Source: Roseivirga seohaensis
GTDB taxonomy: Bacteria > Bacteroidota > Bacteroidia > Cytophagales > Cyclobacteriaceae
Length of the DNA stretch: 64,000 bases
Assembly (NCBI RefSeq): GCF_001592945.1
Contig: NZ_LRPB01000047.1
Location: 124,001-188,000, forward strand
Direction: 5' to 3'
Of the stretch, positions 8,193-16,922 are shown piece after piece (positions within the stretch are counted from its first letter, which is position 1; the number at the start of each line of letters is the position of its first letter). Position numbers and translations under genes: made by a program. The notes under the pieces were generated by a model, which was given only the letters and a program-made list of their open reading frames with translations, was not told the origin of the DNA and did not search any database.

Positions 8193-9086
8193 ATGATGTA
8201 TTACGGATCAAATACCACAGTTTTTTTAGATGGCCAATGGCTGAAAGCCTCAGAGGCCAGCGCTAGTTTATATAGTCAAAGTATGCACTACGGAAGTGGT
8301 GTCTTTGAAGGTATTCGTGCTTATGATGTACACGGATCGCCTGCTGTATTCAAAGCGGAAGCACACTATGAAAGGCTATTGACCTCAGCAGCTTCAATGC
8401 ATATTCCTTGTAATTATTCGGTTGAGGAATTAACGGAGCTGACTTATGAATTATTAGAGAGAAATCACCTGACAGATGCCTATATCCGTCCCTTAATTTA
8501 TTTGGGTGAGAACATGACACTGGGCACCGTTGAGGAATCTCATCTGTTTCTTTGTGCTTGGGAATGGGGTAAATATTTAGGTGATAAGAGCCTAAATGTA
8601 ATGGTCTCTTCTTACGAAAGACCAAACCCTCGTTCGGTGCCAGTTGCCGCCAAAGTTACAGGGCATTATACCAATTCCATTTTAGCCACTACCGAAGCCA
8701 AACGCAAAGGTTTTGATGAGGCTTTACTTCTGGATGAGAATGGATCTGTAGCAGAGGGTAGTGGAGCGAATTTCTTCTTTGAACAAGATAAAGTGCTCTA
8801 CACACCGCCATTGGGGAATATTCTTCCAGGAATAACAAGAGAAACAGCCATGGACATAGCTAGAGATTTAGGCTATGAGGTGGTTGAAGCCTATTTCCCC
8901 CCAGAGAAAGTAAAAGGAACCGATGGCGCTTTCTTTACAGGAACTGCAGTAGAAGTTGCTGGAATTGGTCTATTGGATGGGAACCCTTTTCGCTTGCCTT
9001 GGGAAGAAACCATTGGTTATCAAGTGGCCAAAGTTTATCAAAACTTAGTACGTCAGTCTTCAAAAACACAATTAGTAAATACCTGA
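8193..9086 (+). CDS. ilvE: Branched-chain amino acid aminotransferase
   Basis: PLP-dependent fold-type IV aminotransferase of 297 residues that moves the amino group between glutamate and the 2-oxo acids of valine, isoleucine and leucine. It shows [15 protein letters not shown] near residue 30, the PLP lysine in [11 protein letters not shown] (about residue 153), the EGSGANFF cofactor-phosphate region, and [10 protein letters not shown] near the C terminus. The length is normal for the family. Two ATGs in a row offer alternative starts one codon apart. It is the first structural gene of the ilv operon, 187 bases after the second attenuator terminator. Its TGA overlaps the ilvD start (ATGA-type coupling). 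Confidence 0.93.
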   Translation: MMYYGSNTTVFLDGQWLKASEASASLYSQSMHYGSGVFEGIRAYDVHGSPAVFKAEAHYERLLTSAASMHIPCNYSVEELTELTYELLERNHLTDAYIRPLIYLGENMTLGTVEESHLFLCAWEWGKYLGDKSLNVMVSSYERPNPRSVPVAAKVTGHYTNSILATTEAKRKGFDEALLLDENGSVAEGSGANFFFEQDKVLYTPPLGNILPGITRETAMDIARDLGYEVVEAYFPPEKVKGTDGAFFTGTAVEVAGIGLLDGNPFRLPWEETIGYQVAKVYQNLVRQSSKTQLVNT

Positions 9087-10759
9087 TGGAACTGAATAAA
9101 TATAGTAAGCGACTTACGCAAGATGAAACTCAACCAGCTTCGCAAGCCATGCTTTACGGTGTGGGTTTGTCGGAAGCGGACATGAAAAAAGCGCAAGTGG
9201 GAATTGTGAGCATGGGTTATGATGGCAACACTTGCAATATGCACTTGAATCAACTGGCTCAACAAGTGAAAGTAAGCGTTTGGGACAATGATTTGGTAGG
9301 CCTCATTTATCATACCATTGGAGTGAGTGACGGCATTGCAAACGGCACCGAAGGCATGCGCTATTCGCTGGTTTCCAGAGAAATAATTGCCGATTCCATC
9401 GAAGCAGTGGCTGGTGCGCATTATTACGATGCCATAATTGCAGTAGCTGGCTGTGACAAAAACATGCCGGGCTCGGTGATTGCCATGGCCAGATTGAACC
9501 GCCCCTCGATTATGCTTTATGGAGGCACCATTGCTTCGGGCTGCTACAAAGACAAGAAGCTGAATATTGTTTCTTCATTTGAAGCATTGGGAGAACGTTT
9601 TTCAGGGAATATATCAGACGAAGACTACAAAGGCGTAATCAAAAATTCATGTCCCGGAGCAGGTGCTTGTGGTGGAATGTATACGGCCAACACCATGTCG
9701 TCTGCCATAGAAGCTTTAGGAATGTCATTACCTTTCAGCTCTTCAAACCCTGCGGTAAGTGATGTAAAAAATCAGGAATGCGAGGCCATTGGCAAAGCCA
9801 TTAAGAACCTTCTCGAACTGGATTTGAAACCTAAAGACATCATGACCAAAAAATCATTTGAAAATGCCATTCGGGTGGTGATTGTTTTGGGCGGATCAAC
9901 CAATGCCGTAATGCATTTATTGGCCATAGCTAAGAGCATTGATGTTGATTTGACACTGGCTGATTTCCAAAGACTATCTGATTCTACTCCGCTTTTGGGT
10001 GACTTAAAACCTAGTGGTAAATATCTGATGGAAGACCTTTTCCAAGTAGGTGGAGTACCTGCAGTCATGAAATATATGCTTGAAAAAGGTATGCTTCATG
10101 GAGATTGCATGACAGTAACGGGCAAAACCGTAGCAGAGAACTTGGCCGATGTTCACTCATTGAGTTCAGGTCAGCAAGTAATCCGTCCAACTGAAAATCC
10201 AATAAAGCCCCAAGGCCACTTACAGATGCTTTTCGGGAATCTGGCTGAAGAAGGTGCTGTAGCGAAAATCACAGGGAAAGAGGGTGAAAGATTTGAAGGT
10301 AAAGCCATTGTTTTCGATAACGAATTTTTGGCGATTCAAGGAATTAGGCGAGGAAAAGTAAAAGCGGGGCATGTAGTGGTTATTCGGTACGAAGGACCAA
10401 AAGGCGGCCCGGGAATGCCTGAAATGCTTAAGCCAACTGCAGCCATTATGGGCGCTGGCTTGGGTAATTCTGTGGCATTGATTACCGATGGCCGATTTTC
10501 CGGAGGAAGTCATGGTTTTGTGGTAGGGCACGTTACCCCAGAAGCTCAAGAAGGCGGTACCATTGCCGTGGTTCGAGATGGCGACCCAATTACTATCGAT
10601 GCCATTCAGAATAGAATTTCATTGGACATTCCTTCCGAAGAAATTACCCAAAGGAAAGCGGAATGGAAAGCCCCGGCCTTAAAAGTGAGCCGGGGAGCCT
10701 TGTATAAATATGCCAAAGCCGTAGCCTCTGCATCAGAAGGCTGCATAACCGATCAATGA
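9086..10759 (+). CDS. ilvD: Dihydroxy-acid dehydratase
   Basis: Enzyme of 557 residues that dehydrates 2,3-dihydroxy-isovalerate and 2,3-dihydroxy-3-methylvalerate to the 2-oxo acids used by IlvE. Iron-sulphur ligands are visible at Cys50 (NTCNMH), Cys123 (AGCDKNMPG) and Cys195 ([16 protein letters not shown]), the pattern of the IlvD/EDD family. The C-terminal swivel domain contains [20 protein letters not shown]. The reading frame is open 29 codons further upstream, but that stretch lies inside ilvE. The ATG at 9086, overlapping the ilvE stop, gives the usual family N terminus. One base separates it from ilvB. Confidence 0.95.
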   Translation: MELNKYSKRLTQDETQPASQAMLYGVGLSEADMKKAQVGIVSMGYDGNTCNMHLNQLAQQVKVSVWDNDLVGLIYHTIGVSDGIANGTEGMRYSLVSREIIADSIEAVAGAHYYDAIIAVAGCDKNMPGSVIAMARLNRPSIMLYGGTIASGCYKDKKLNIVSSFEALGERFSGNISDEDYKGVIKNSCPGAGACGGMYTANTMSSAIEALGMSLPFSSSNPAVSDVKNQECEAIGKAIKNLLELDLKPKDIMTKKSFENAIRVVIVLGGSTNAVMHLLAIAKSIDVDLTLADFQRLSDSTPLLGDLKPSGKYLMEDLFQVGGVPAVMKYMLEKGMLHGDCMTVTGKTVAENLADVHSLSSGQQVIRPTENPIKPQGHLQMLFGNLAEEGAVAKITGKEGERFEGKAIVFDNEFLAIQGIRRGKVKAGHVVVIRYEGPKGGPGMPEMLKPTAAIMGAGLGNSVALITDGRFSGGSHGFVVGHVTPEAQEGGTIAVVRDGDPITIDAIQNRISLDIPSEEITQRKAEWKAPALKVSRGALYKYAKAVASASEGCITDQ

Positions 10760-10760
10760 T

Positions 10761-12488
10761 ATGTATTTAGAAGCTACACTTACTCCACCAGTTAAGGAAA
10801 CAATGCGTACTTCGGGCGCAGATGCAGTGCTCAGGTCATTTATTGCAGAAGAAGTTGATTTGATTTTTGGCTATCCTGGCGGTGCAATTATGCCCGTTTA
10901 TGATGCCCTTTATCATTATCAAGAACAAGTTAGACATGTCTTAACTAGGCATGAGCAAGGTGCCATTCATGCAGCTCAAGGTTATGCCCGCGTAACAGGA
11001 AAAGTAGGTGTGGTGCTCGCCACCTCTGGTCCTGGCGCTACCAATTTGATTACTGGAATTGCAGATGCGATGATTGATTCTACTCCCTTGGTATGTATTA
11101 CCGGGCAAGTTGGGTCGCATTTATTGGGCACAGATGCTTTTCAAGAAATTGACATCATCAGTATTTCCATGCCAGCCACCAAATGGAACTATCAAGTAAC
11201 TAAAGCCGAACAATTGCCAGAAGCACTTTCACGTGCCTTTTACATTGCTCGCTCTGGTCGATCTGGCCCAGTTTTGATTGACATTACCAAGGATGCGCAA
11301 TTCGAAATGTTTGATTTCGCGTATCGTAAATGCAAGCAGATTAGGAGCTATACACCTGTTCCAGCTTTGAACTTAAAACAAGTAGAAGATGCTGCTGACT
11401 TGATTAATTCAGCCAAGAAGCCATTAGTGGTTTTTGGACAGGGGGTGATTTTGGGCAATGCTGAAAATGAATTTAAACAACTGATTGAAAAAGCCAATTT
11501 ACCTGCTGCATCTACACTTTTAGGACTTTCCGCGCTTCCGTCAGACCATCCTTTGCATGTAGGAATGTTGGGAATGCACGGCAATTATGCTCCGAATGTG
11601 CTGACTAATGAATGTGATGTTTTGATTGCCATAGGAATGCGCTTTGACGACCGCGTTACTGGTGACCTAAACCGTTATGCCAAGCAAGCCAAGGTGATTC
11701 ATTTTGATATAGATCCAGCCGAAATCAATAAGAATGTGCAGGCCGATATAGCTGTACTGGGCGATTGCAAGGAAAGTTTACAAGCGCTAATTCCTCTGGT
11801 ATATGAGCGCTCTCATCAAGGTTGGTTGAAAGAATTCGAAGCATTGACAGGAGTGGAGCAAACCAAAGTCATCGAACATGATTTAAGACCTACTTCTGGC
11901 CCAATTTCTATGGGAGAAGTAATTCATCAGGTGAACTTACAAACCGATGGCAATGCGGTTTTGGTGACAGATGTGGGGCAACATCAAATGGTAGCCACCA
12001 GGTATACCCATTTCAAACAGAGTAAAAGCAATATCACTTCTGGTGGTTTAGGAACAATGGGTTTCTGTTTACCAGCGGCTTTGGGTGCTAAACTGGGTGT
12101 GCCAGAACGTGAGGTTATTGCGGTTATTGGCGATGGTGGTTTTCAAATGACCATTCAAGAATTGGGAACCATCTTTCAGACCAAAGCGGCTGTTAAAATT
12201 ATCATTCTAAATAACTCTTTCTTGGGCATGGTGCGCCAATGGCAACAGCTCTTCTTCGACAAACGATATTCTTCTACCGAAATGGAAAACCCTGATTTTG
12301 TGGCCATAGCCAAAGGTTATGGGATTGATGGAAAGTCCATTTCTGAAAGAGATGACTTGAAAACTGCGGTCATGGAAATGCTATCACATAATGGAAGTTA
12401 TTTGTTAGAGGTACATGTGGGCAAAGAAGACAATGTATTTCCGATGGTGCCCACGGGCGCTTCGGTGTCAGAAATCAGATTAGAATAA
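10761..12488 (+). CDS. ilvB: Acetolactate synthase large (catalytic) subunit
   Basis: Thiamine-diphosphate enzyme of 575 residues that condenses pyruvate with pyruvate or 2-oxobutyrate, the first common step to valine and isoleucine. The TPP-activating glutamate is Glu65 in TRHEQGAIHAAQGYAR. The FAD-binding middle domain includes GMLGMHGNYAPN and MRFDDRVTG. The magnesium/TPP motif GDGGFQMTIQEL followed by ILNNSFLGMVRQWQ is in the C-terminal domain. The length matches the family. Its partner ilvN starts one base after the stop codon. Confidence 0.95.
   Translation: MYLEATLTPPVKETMRTSGADAVLRSFIAEEVDLIFGYPGGAIMPVYDALYHYQEQVRHVLTRHEQGAIHAAQGYARVTGKVGVVLATSGPGATNLITGIADAMIDSTPLVCITGQVGSHLLGTDAFQEIDIISISMPATKWNYQVTKAEQLPEALSRAFYIARSGRSGPVLIDITKDAQFEMFDFAYRKCKQIRSYTPVPALNLKQVEDAADLINSAKKPLVVFGQGVILGNAENEFKQLIEKANLPAASTLLGLSALPSDHPLHVGMLGMHGNYAPNVLTNECDVLIAIGMRFDDRVTGDLNRYAKQAKVIHFDIDPAEINKNVQADIAVLGDCKESLQALIPLVYERSHQGWLKEFEALTGVEQTKVIEHDLRPTSGPISMGEVIHQVNLQTDGNAVLVTDVGQHQMVATRYTHFKQSKSNITSGGLGTMGFCLPAALGAKLGVPEREVIAVIGDGGFQMTIQELGTIFQTKAAVKIIILNNSFLGMVRQWQQLFFDKRYSSTEMENPDFVAIAKGYGIDGKSISERDDLKTAVMEMLSHNGSYLLEVHVGKEDNVFPMVPTGASVSEIRLE
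10857..10859 (+). other. Start-site note for ilvB
   Basis: The first ATG of ilvB is at 10761, directly after the ilvD stop; a second in-frame Met occurs 15 codons later (VKETMRTSG), just before the conserved SGADAVLRSF block. The extra N-terminal tail is not conserved in the family as I know it, so the second Met is a possible alternative start. Tight spacing to ilvD favours the first. Confidence 0.25.
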
Positions 12489-12489
12489 T

Positions 12490-12993
12490 ATGAAACAAGC
12501 ATATACACTTTCAATTTTCTCAGAAAACAGTGTTGGGTTATTGAACCGCATCACTTCTATACTGACCAGACGGCATTTAAATATTGATAGTATTAATAGC
12601 TCTGAATCAGAGAGTTCAGGGATTTATCGGTTTACCATTGTAGTAAAAACCACCGAGGCTCAGGTGAAGAAACTCGTGCTTCAACTTGAAAAGCAAGTGG
12701 AGGTAATGAAGGCGGTGTACCATACCGATAGTGATACGGTATTTCAAGAAATCGCTTTGTATAAAATATCCACAAGGTCGATTTCAGAAGGAAATCTGGT
12801 GGAAAAGCTCATTCGGGATAACAATGCTCGGATACTTTCTGTGGAATCGGATTTCATGATAATTGAGAAAACAGGGCATAAAGAAGAAACGCAGGAATTG
12901 CTTGATTTTCTAAGTCCTTATGGTGTGCTGGAGTTTGTCCGTTCAGGGCGAGTTTCAGTAACTAAGCCGATGGGGGAGTTGGAAGGGATTTAG
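12490..12993 (+). CDS. ilvN: Acetolactate synthase small (regulatory) subunit
   Basis: Protein of 167 residues with an N-terminal ACT domain (TLSIFSENSVGLLNRITSILTRRHLNIDSINSS), the valine-binding regulatory module of acetolactate synthase. The second half (YKISTRSISEGNLVEKLIRDNNARILSVESDF... and ETQELLDFLSPYGVLEFVRSGR) is the usual C-terminal domain. It binds the IlvB dimer and confers feedback inhibition by valine. The gene starts one base after ilvB and is followed by a 253-base gap full of palindromic repeats before ilvC. Confidence 0.93.
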   Translation: MKQAYTLSIFSENSVGLLNRITSILTRRHLNIDSINSSESESSGIYRFTIVVKTTEAQVKKLVLQLEKQVEVMKAVYHTDSDTVFQEIALYKISTRSISEGNLVEKLIRDNNARILSVESDFMIIEKTGHKEETQELLDFLSPYGVLEFVRSGRVSVTKPMGELEGI

Positions 12994-13246
12994 ATTGAGC
13001 GATGGGATTGCTTCGTCATCAAGCTTTTATCAAAGCTTAATTTCTCGCAATGACGGTTCGAAGGGACTGTGTACTGAACCATCACTGCGAGTTCTTTTTC
13101 GACCAAAGGGAGATAAAGAGCGCGGCAGTCTCGACAGATTGCCCCAGTCGTAACCTTGTCTATCGACAAGTCTACTTCCTCGCAATGACGGGCATAGAAG
13201 TAGGAGAAAGATTTAAACAAAATTAGAAACACTAAAAACAATAATA
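12994..13246. repeat. Palindromic repeat pair between ilvN and ilvC
   Basis: No gene is supported in this gap. It holds two copies of one module: a hairpin with a TATC loop followed shortly by CTCGCAATGACGG. The first hairpin is AAGCTTT-TATC-AAAGCTT at 13021-13038, with the box at 13044-13056. The second is CTTGTC-TATC-GACAAG at 13155-13170, with the box at 13179-13191. The stems differ in sequence but keep the fold, as expected of an element under structural selection. Related CGTCATTGCGA pieces occur at 6482-6495 and in other gaps. It interrupts the ilv operon without obvious terminator features. Confidence 0.7.
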
Positions 13247-14323
13247 ATGGCAAAGATCAACTTTGGCGGGGTAGAAGAAAACGTAGTGACCCGTAATGAA
13301 TTTCCGCTAGCAAAAGCACAAGAAGTATTATCGAACGAAACGGTTGCGGTAATTGGTTATGGCGTTCAAGGCCCTGGGCAATCGCTCAATTTGAAAGATA
13401 ATGGCATTAATGTAATTGTTGGGCAAAGGAAGGAATCCAAAACATGGGATAAAGCCGTGGCTGATGGTTGGGTGCCGGGAGAAACACTTTTTCCAATTGA
13501 GGAAGCGCTAGAACGAGGGACAATTATTTGCTATTTGCTTTCTGATGCTGCTCAAATTGCAGTTTGGCCTACCGTGAAAAAGCACCTCACTGCTGGTAAA
13601 ATGCTTTATTTCTCTCATGGTTTTGGAGTGGCCTATAGCGAAAAAACGGGCATTGTTCCTCCGTCAGATGTTGATGTAGCTTTGGTAGCACCAAAGGGTT
13701 CTGGTACTTCATTGCGCTCACTTTTTGTAGAAGGAAAAGGATTGAATTCTTCCTTCGCTATTCACCAAGACGCTACCGGTAAAGCCAGAGATCGCGTCAT
13801 TGCTTTGGGTATTGCAGTGGGTTCGGGTTACCTTTTCGAAACCACTTTTTACAAAGAAGTAACCTCTGACCTTACGGGCGAAAGAGGTACTTTGATGGGC
13901 GCCATTCAAGGTTTATTCCAAGCTCAATATGAAGTACTTCGAGCGAATGGACATTCACCCTCTGAGGCCTTCAACGAAACGGTAGAAGAAGCAACGCAAT
14001 CCCTCTATCCGCTTATTGCTGATAATGGCATGGATTGGATGTATGCCAATTGCTCTACTACCGCACAACGTGGCGCTTTAGACTGGAAAGATAAATTCTA
14101 TGCTGCTACAAAACCTGTTTTTGAGCAGTTATACAAGTCCGTTACGGATGGCGTAGAAGCCAAAAACTCCATTGACTCTAACTCTCAGTCAGATTATCGT
14201 GAGAAGCTTGAGGTAGAATTGGAAGCTATTCGCAATTCTGAAATGTGGCAAGCTGGCAGGGCGGTAAGAGGTTTAAGACCTGAAAATGTACCTGTAGCAA
14301 AACCAGAAGAGGAATTGGTTTAG
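13247..14323 (+). CDS. ilvC: Ketol-acid reductoisomerase
   Basis: Protein of 358 residues that isomerises and reduces acetolactate and acetohydroxybutyrate with NAD(P)H. The N-terminal Rossmann domain has the dinucleotide motif GYGVQGPGQSLNLKDNG, followed by the specificity loop VGQRKESKTWDKA. The C-terminal knotted domain carries SDLTGERGTLMGAIQGLFQAQYEV and the acidic metal ligands in NETVEEATQSLYPLI. The family is identified with confidence; cofactor preference cannot be read safely, although the Arg/Lys/Ser loop favours NADPH. It is the last ilv gene, with possible separate expression because of the repeat-filled gap upstream. Confidence 0.93.
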   Translation: MAKINFGGVEENVVTRNEFPLAKAQEVLSNETVAVIGYGVQGPGQSLNLKDNGINVIVGQRKESKTWDKAVADGWVPGETLFPIEEALERGTIICYLLSDAAQIAVWPTVKKHLTAGKMLYFSHGFGVAYSEKTGIVPPSDVDVALVAPKGSGTSLRSLFVEGKGLNSSFAIHQDATGKARDRVIALGIAVGSGYLFETTFYKEVTSDLTGERGTLMGAIQGLFQAQYEVLRANGHSPSEAFNETVEEATQSLYPLIADNGMDWMYANCSTTAQRGALDWKDKFYAATKPVFEQLYKSVTDGVEAKNSIDSNSQSDYREKLEVELEAIRNSEMWQAGRAVRGLRPENVPVAKPEEELV

Positions 14324-14362
14324 GTCTATCTACACTTCGGTAAGTATTAATCAATCAGGTGA

Positions 14363-14462
14363 AACCGTTAAAACGGTTAATGCTGGTTAGCTAAGTCCAT
14401 AGCCCACGGTTTAAACCGTGGGCTATTAGTATAAATGTCTTTGAGTAATGGTTTAAACCATT
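14363..14462. repeat. Three perfect palindromes with TTAA/TTTAAA centres
   Basis: The 277-base gap after ilvC holds three perfect palindromes in a row. They are AACCGTT-AA-AACGGTT at 14363-14378, a 28-base palindrome at 14399-14426 (arm ATAGCCCACGGTTT), and AATGGTTTAAACCATT at 14447-14462. All share a GGTTTAAACC- or CCGTTAAAACGG-like centre. They may also serve as a bidirectional terminator for ilvC, but none has a following T run. Confidence 0.75.
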
Positions 14463-14471
14463 TTAACGGAC

Positions 14472-14525
14472 AGAGTCCTTGATGAATAGTTGGTCACAGG
14501 TTCGGAGAACCTGCGACAGGGAGTT
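14472..14525. repeat. Dispersed repeat (GTCACAGGT...GCGACAGGGAGTT), copy 1
   Basis: The 3' part GTCACAGGTTCGGAGAACC-TGCGACAGGGAGTT at 14493-14525 matches 20658-20690 with a single difference, and similarity continues about 20 bases further left. A shorter relative (CAGCTCAGAGAGCTTGCGACAGGGG) is at 15260-15284. GGTTC...GAACC and AGCTC...GAGCT form small stems of the same fold with different bases. Confidence 0.75.
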
Positions 14526-14600
14526 CAAAATAAGCATTCATAAAATTGCTATTCGGGTAAATAGTACTTTCTTTAATTGATAAACGGGTAATGCAGAGTA

Positions 14601-15209
14601 ATGAAAATAATAAGGTTTTTACTTTTCAACAGGCTATCAAGGCGAATTATCGCAGAAGAATATAGTCCTGAAAACCGGACTCCATATAGGCAGAAATTGT
14701 TTGCCAGGGAGTTCGTGTGTTTTGCCATTTGCATGATGACGATTTTTATGATACTACCGGTTTTCACGCTTTTTTTAGAAAAGGTATTTCCAAATACAGT
14801 TTCCAAATATGATGTGTTGTTAAGCTTGATTGATGTAATGCTGTTATTGTTTTTATTCGTACTAGCGCTAAACAAAGATTTTTTTAGCAGTCAGTCTTTG
14901 GTCAAAAGGTATTGGGGTTATCAAGTTGTGAGTGCTAAGACGCTGAAGCCAGCCGGCCAACTTAAATGTATGATCAGAAATATCACAACTCTGATTCTCC
15001 CTATTGAGATGTTTTTTCTTCTCATTAACAAGGAAAAAAGGTTAGGCGATTACATTGCAGGGACTAAATTAGTCCAAGTTGAGAAAAGTGATCCTGCTTT
15101 GCTTTTTGATGAAATGGGAAATTACCAACTTGATTCTGAGTCTTGGTGGGCATTAATTATTCCAGTTATCATTTTTAAGCCTTATGCTCTTTTAGTTTTG
15201 TTAGCGTAA
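14601..15209 (+). CDS. RDD-family membrane protein
   Basis: Protein of 202 residues. Hydrophobic segments lie at about residues 34-57, 70-92 and 184-202, with a further weaker one near 128-142. The motif KRLGDYIAGTKLVQVEK and the earlier SQSLVKRYWGYQVVS fit the RDD family of integral membrane proteins, some of which have been proposed to transport ions or compatible solutes. The family assignment is fairly good, while the substrate is unknown. It is flanked by repeats on both sides and appears to be a single gene. Confidence 0.6.
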   Translation: MKIIRFLLFNRLSRRIIAEEYSPENRTPYRQKLFAREFVCFAICMMTIFMILPVFTLFLEKVFPNTVSKYDVLLSLIDVMLLLFLFVLALNKDFFSSQSLVKRYWGYQVVSAKTLKPAGQLKCMIRNITTLILPIEMFFLLINKEKRLGDYIAGTKLVQVEKSDPALLFDEMGNYQLDSESWWALIIPVIIFKPYALLVLLA

Positions 15210-15298
15210 AAAGCATGATCCAAATACCAGCACAAAGCGCAATGAAAAAGTAGTACCTACAGCTCAGAGAGCTTGCGACAGGGGTATACCAGTGTTTT

Positions 15299-15607
15299 TT
15301 ACATACCCTTTACCGATTGATTAATTATGGCTTCCACAGGTGTTTTTCCTATTTCTGTTGTGAACAACGTGTAAGTTAAACTAGTTTTTTCTGTCGACTT
15401 GAGTTTGTCTTTCAGTTCTATTTCTACATCAATAGAAACCCTTTCAAACTCGGTATTGATTTTAATAAGCTTACATGGGTGAACTGTTTTGCCACTGAAG
15501 CTAACGAAATATTGATCCCCTACAATTAACTCAGGTGCTTTCGGGGTTTGATTCTTGATTTTCCTTAAATCAATTTCTGTTTTAAGTGTTTTAAATTGAC
15601 TGGCCAT
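15299..15607 (-). CDS. Hypothetical small protein (KOW-like/strand-rich)
   Basis: Protein of 102 residues from the ATG at 15607 (MASQFKTLKTEIDLRK). The frame extends further upstream only into the 3' end of the neighbouring dehydrogenase, so that extension is discarded. The sequence is strand-rich (GDQYFVSFSGKTVHPCKLIKINTEFERVSIDVEIEL) with no motif I know. It lies 37 bases downstream of the glutaryl-CoA dehydrogenase gene on the same strand, so they may be co-transcribed. Function unknown. Confidence 0.5.
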   Translation of the reverse strand: MASQFKTLKTEIDLRKIKNQTPKAPELIVGDQYFVSFSGKTVHPCKLIKINTEFERVSIDVEIELKDKLKSTEKTSLTYTLFTTEIGKTPVEAIINQSVKGM

Positions 15608-15644
15608 ATTTTTTTTGTTAAACTCACCTAATGTAGGAGTTTTC

Positions 15645-16859
15645 CTACTTAAAAGCAGGAATCCCTGTAATTTCGGCACCGAGAATTAGCAAGTGAATAT
15701 CATGTGTTCCTTCATAAGTAACTACAGATTCTAAGTTGGCCATATGGCGCATCATTGGGTATTCGCCTGTAATGCCCATTCCACCATGCATTTGTCTTGC
15801 TTCGCGGGCAATGTTTAATGCCGTTTCAACCGCATTGCGCTTGGCCATAGAAATTTGAGAGGTAGTGGCTTTTCCTTCGTTAAAAAGTTGACCTAAGCGG
15901 AAGTTCAATAATTGCGCTTTGGTAATTTCTGTCAGCATTTCAGCCAACTTCTTTTGCTGTAATTGGAAAGACCCGATGGGCTTATCGAATTGAATTCGCT
16001 CTGCACAATACTTTCTAGCAGACTCATAACAGTCCATTGCGGCACCAATTGCACCCCAAGCAATGCCATAACGGGCTGAATCCAAGCACATCATTGGTGC
16101 GCCCAAACCACTTTTATTTGGTAACAGATTTTCCTTCGGCACTTTCACATTGTCGAATACCAATTCACCAGTAGCACTGGCTCGTAAAGACCATTTTCCA
16201 TGAGTAGTAGGGGTAGAGAAACCTTCCATCCCACGTTCTACAATCAGTCCGTGAATTCTTCCTTCTTCATTTTTTGCCCACACCACAGCCACATCGGCAT
16301 GAGGAGCATTTGAGATCCACATTTTAGCACCATTTAGAAGGTAATGGTCGCCCATGTCTTTAAAATTGGTGGTCATGCCAGAAGGGTTAGAGCCGTGATC
16401 GGGCTCTGTCAAACCAAAGCAGCCCAACCATTCGCCAGAAGCGAGTTTCGGTAAGTATTTATGGCGTTGTTCCTCGTTTCCAAACTTGTAAATAGGGTAC
16501 ATTACCAAAGAGCCTTGCACCGAAGCCGTAGAACGCATGCCTGAGTCACCACGCTCAATTTCTTGCATAATCAAACCGTAGGAAATGTAGTCCATACCAC
16601 CGCAACCATATTCGGTTGGTAACTGAGGCCCAAAAGCTCCGATATCTCCAAATTTCTTCACCATTTCGAGCGGGAAATGAGCGTTTTGCGCCCAGCTTTC
16701 TATGTAAGGAGAAATTTCTTGTTTAACAAAATCACGTACAGCGCCACGCACCATGATGTGCTCTTCGGTAAGCAGGGAATCCATTCCGTAGAAATCAGGG
16801 TGTTCAAAAGTATCTTGCTTAGACGATTTCTGGATTTTAGCGTGGTTATCGGTGTTCAT
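15645..16859 (-). CDS. Glutaryl-CoA dehydrogenase-type acyl-CoA dehydrogenase
   Basis: Flavoprotein of 404 residues. The family marks are CFGLTEPDHGSNPSGM in the middle domain, the catalytic glutamate in VVTYEGTHDIHLLILG near residue 385, and RQMHGGMGITGEYPMMRHMANLE. MRSTASVQGSLVMYPIYKFG near residue 108 and ARYGIAWGAIGAAMDCY are the pattern of glutaryl-CoA dehydrogenase rather than of fatty-acid enzymes; the Arg and Ser of the former bind the glutaryl carboxylate. It would oxidise and decarboxylate glutaryl-CoA to crotonyl-CoA. Its divergence from kynA across 63 bases supports a role in tryptophan (or lysine) breakdown. Confidence 0.85.
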   Translation of the reverse strand: MNTDNHAKIQKSSKQDTFEHPDFYGMDSLLTEEHIMVRGAVRDFVKQEISPYIESWAQNAHFPLEMVKKFGDIGAFGPQLPTEYGCGGMDYISYGLIMQEIERGDSGMRSTASVQGSLVMYPIYKFGNEEQRHKYLPKLASGEWLGCFGLTEPDHGSNPSGMTTNFKDMGDHYLLNGAKMWISNAPHADVAVVWAKNEEGRIHGLIVERGMEGFSTPTTHGKWSLRASATGELVFDNVKVPKENLLPNKSGLGAPMMCLDSARYGIAWGAIGAAMDCYESARKYCAERIQFDKPIGSFQLQQKKLAEMLTEITKAQLLNFRLGQLFNEGKATTSQISMAKRNAVETALNIAREARQMHGGMGITGEYPMMRHMANLESVVTYEGTHDIHLLILGAEITGIPAFK

Positions 16860-16922
16860 ATCTTCTTTGGTTTCTAAATATTATCTTTCAAATTTGCACG
16901 TATTTCAGTACAATACAAACGT

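Noticed and set aside
12990-13253. Minus-strand 87-codon frame in the ilvN-ilvC gap
   Set aside because: It runs through the palindromic repeat pair and its translation follows the repeat, not a protein.
14493-14525. tRNA-like GGTTCGGAGAACC arm in the dispersed repeat
   Set aside because: Only one arm resembles a T-loop; no acceptor, D or anticodon arms and no CCA end are present, and the same sequence recurs as a repeat.
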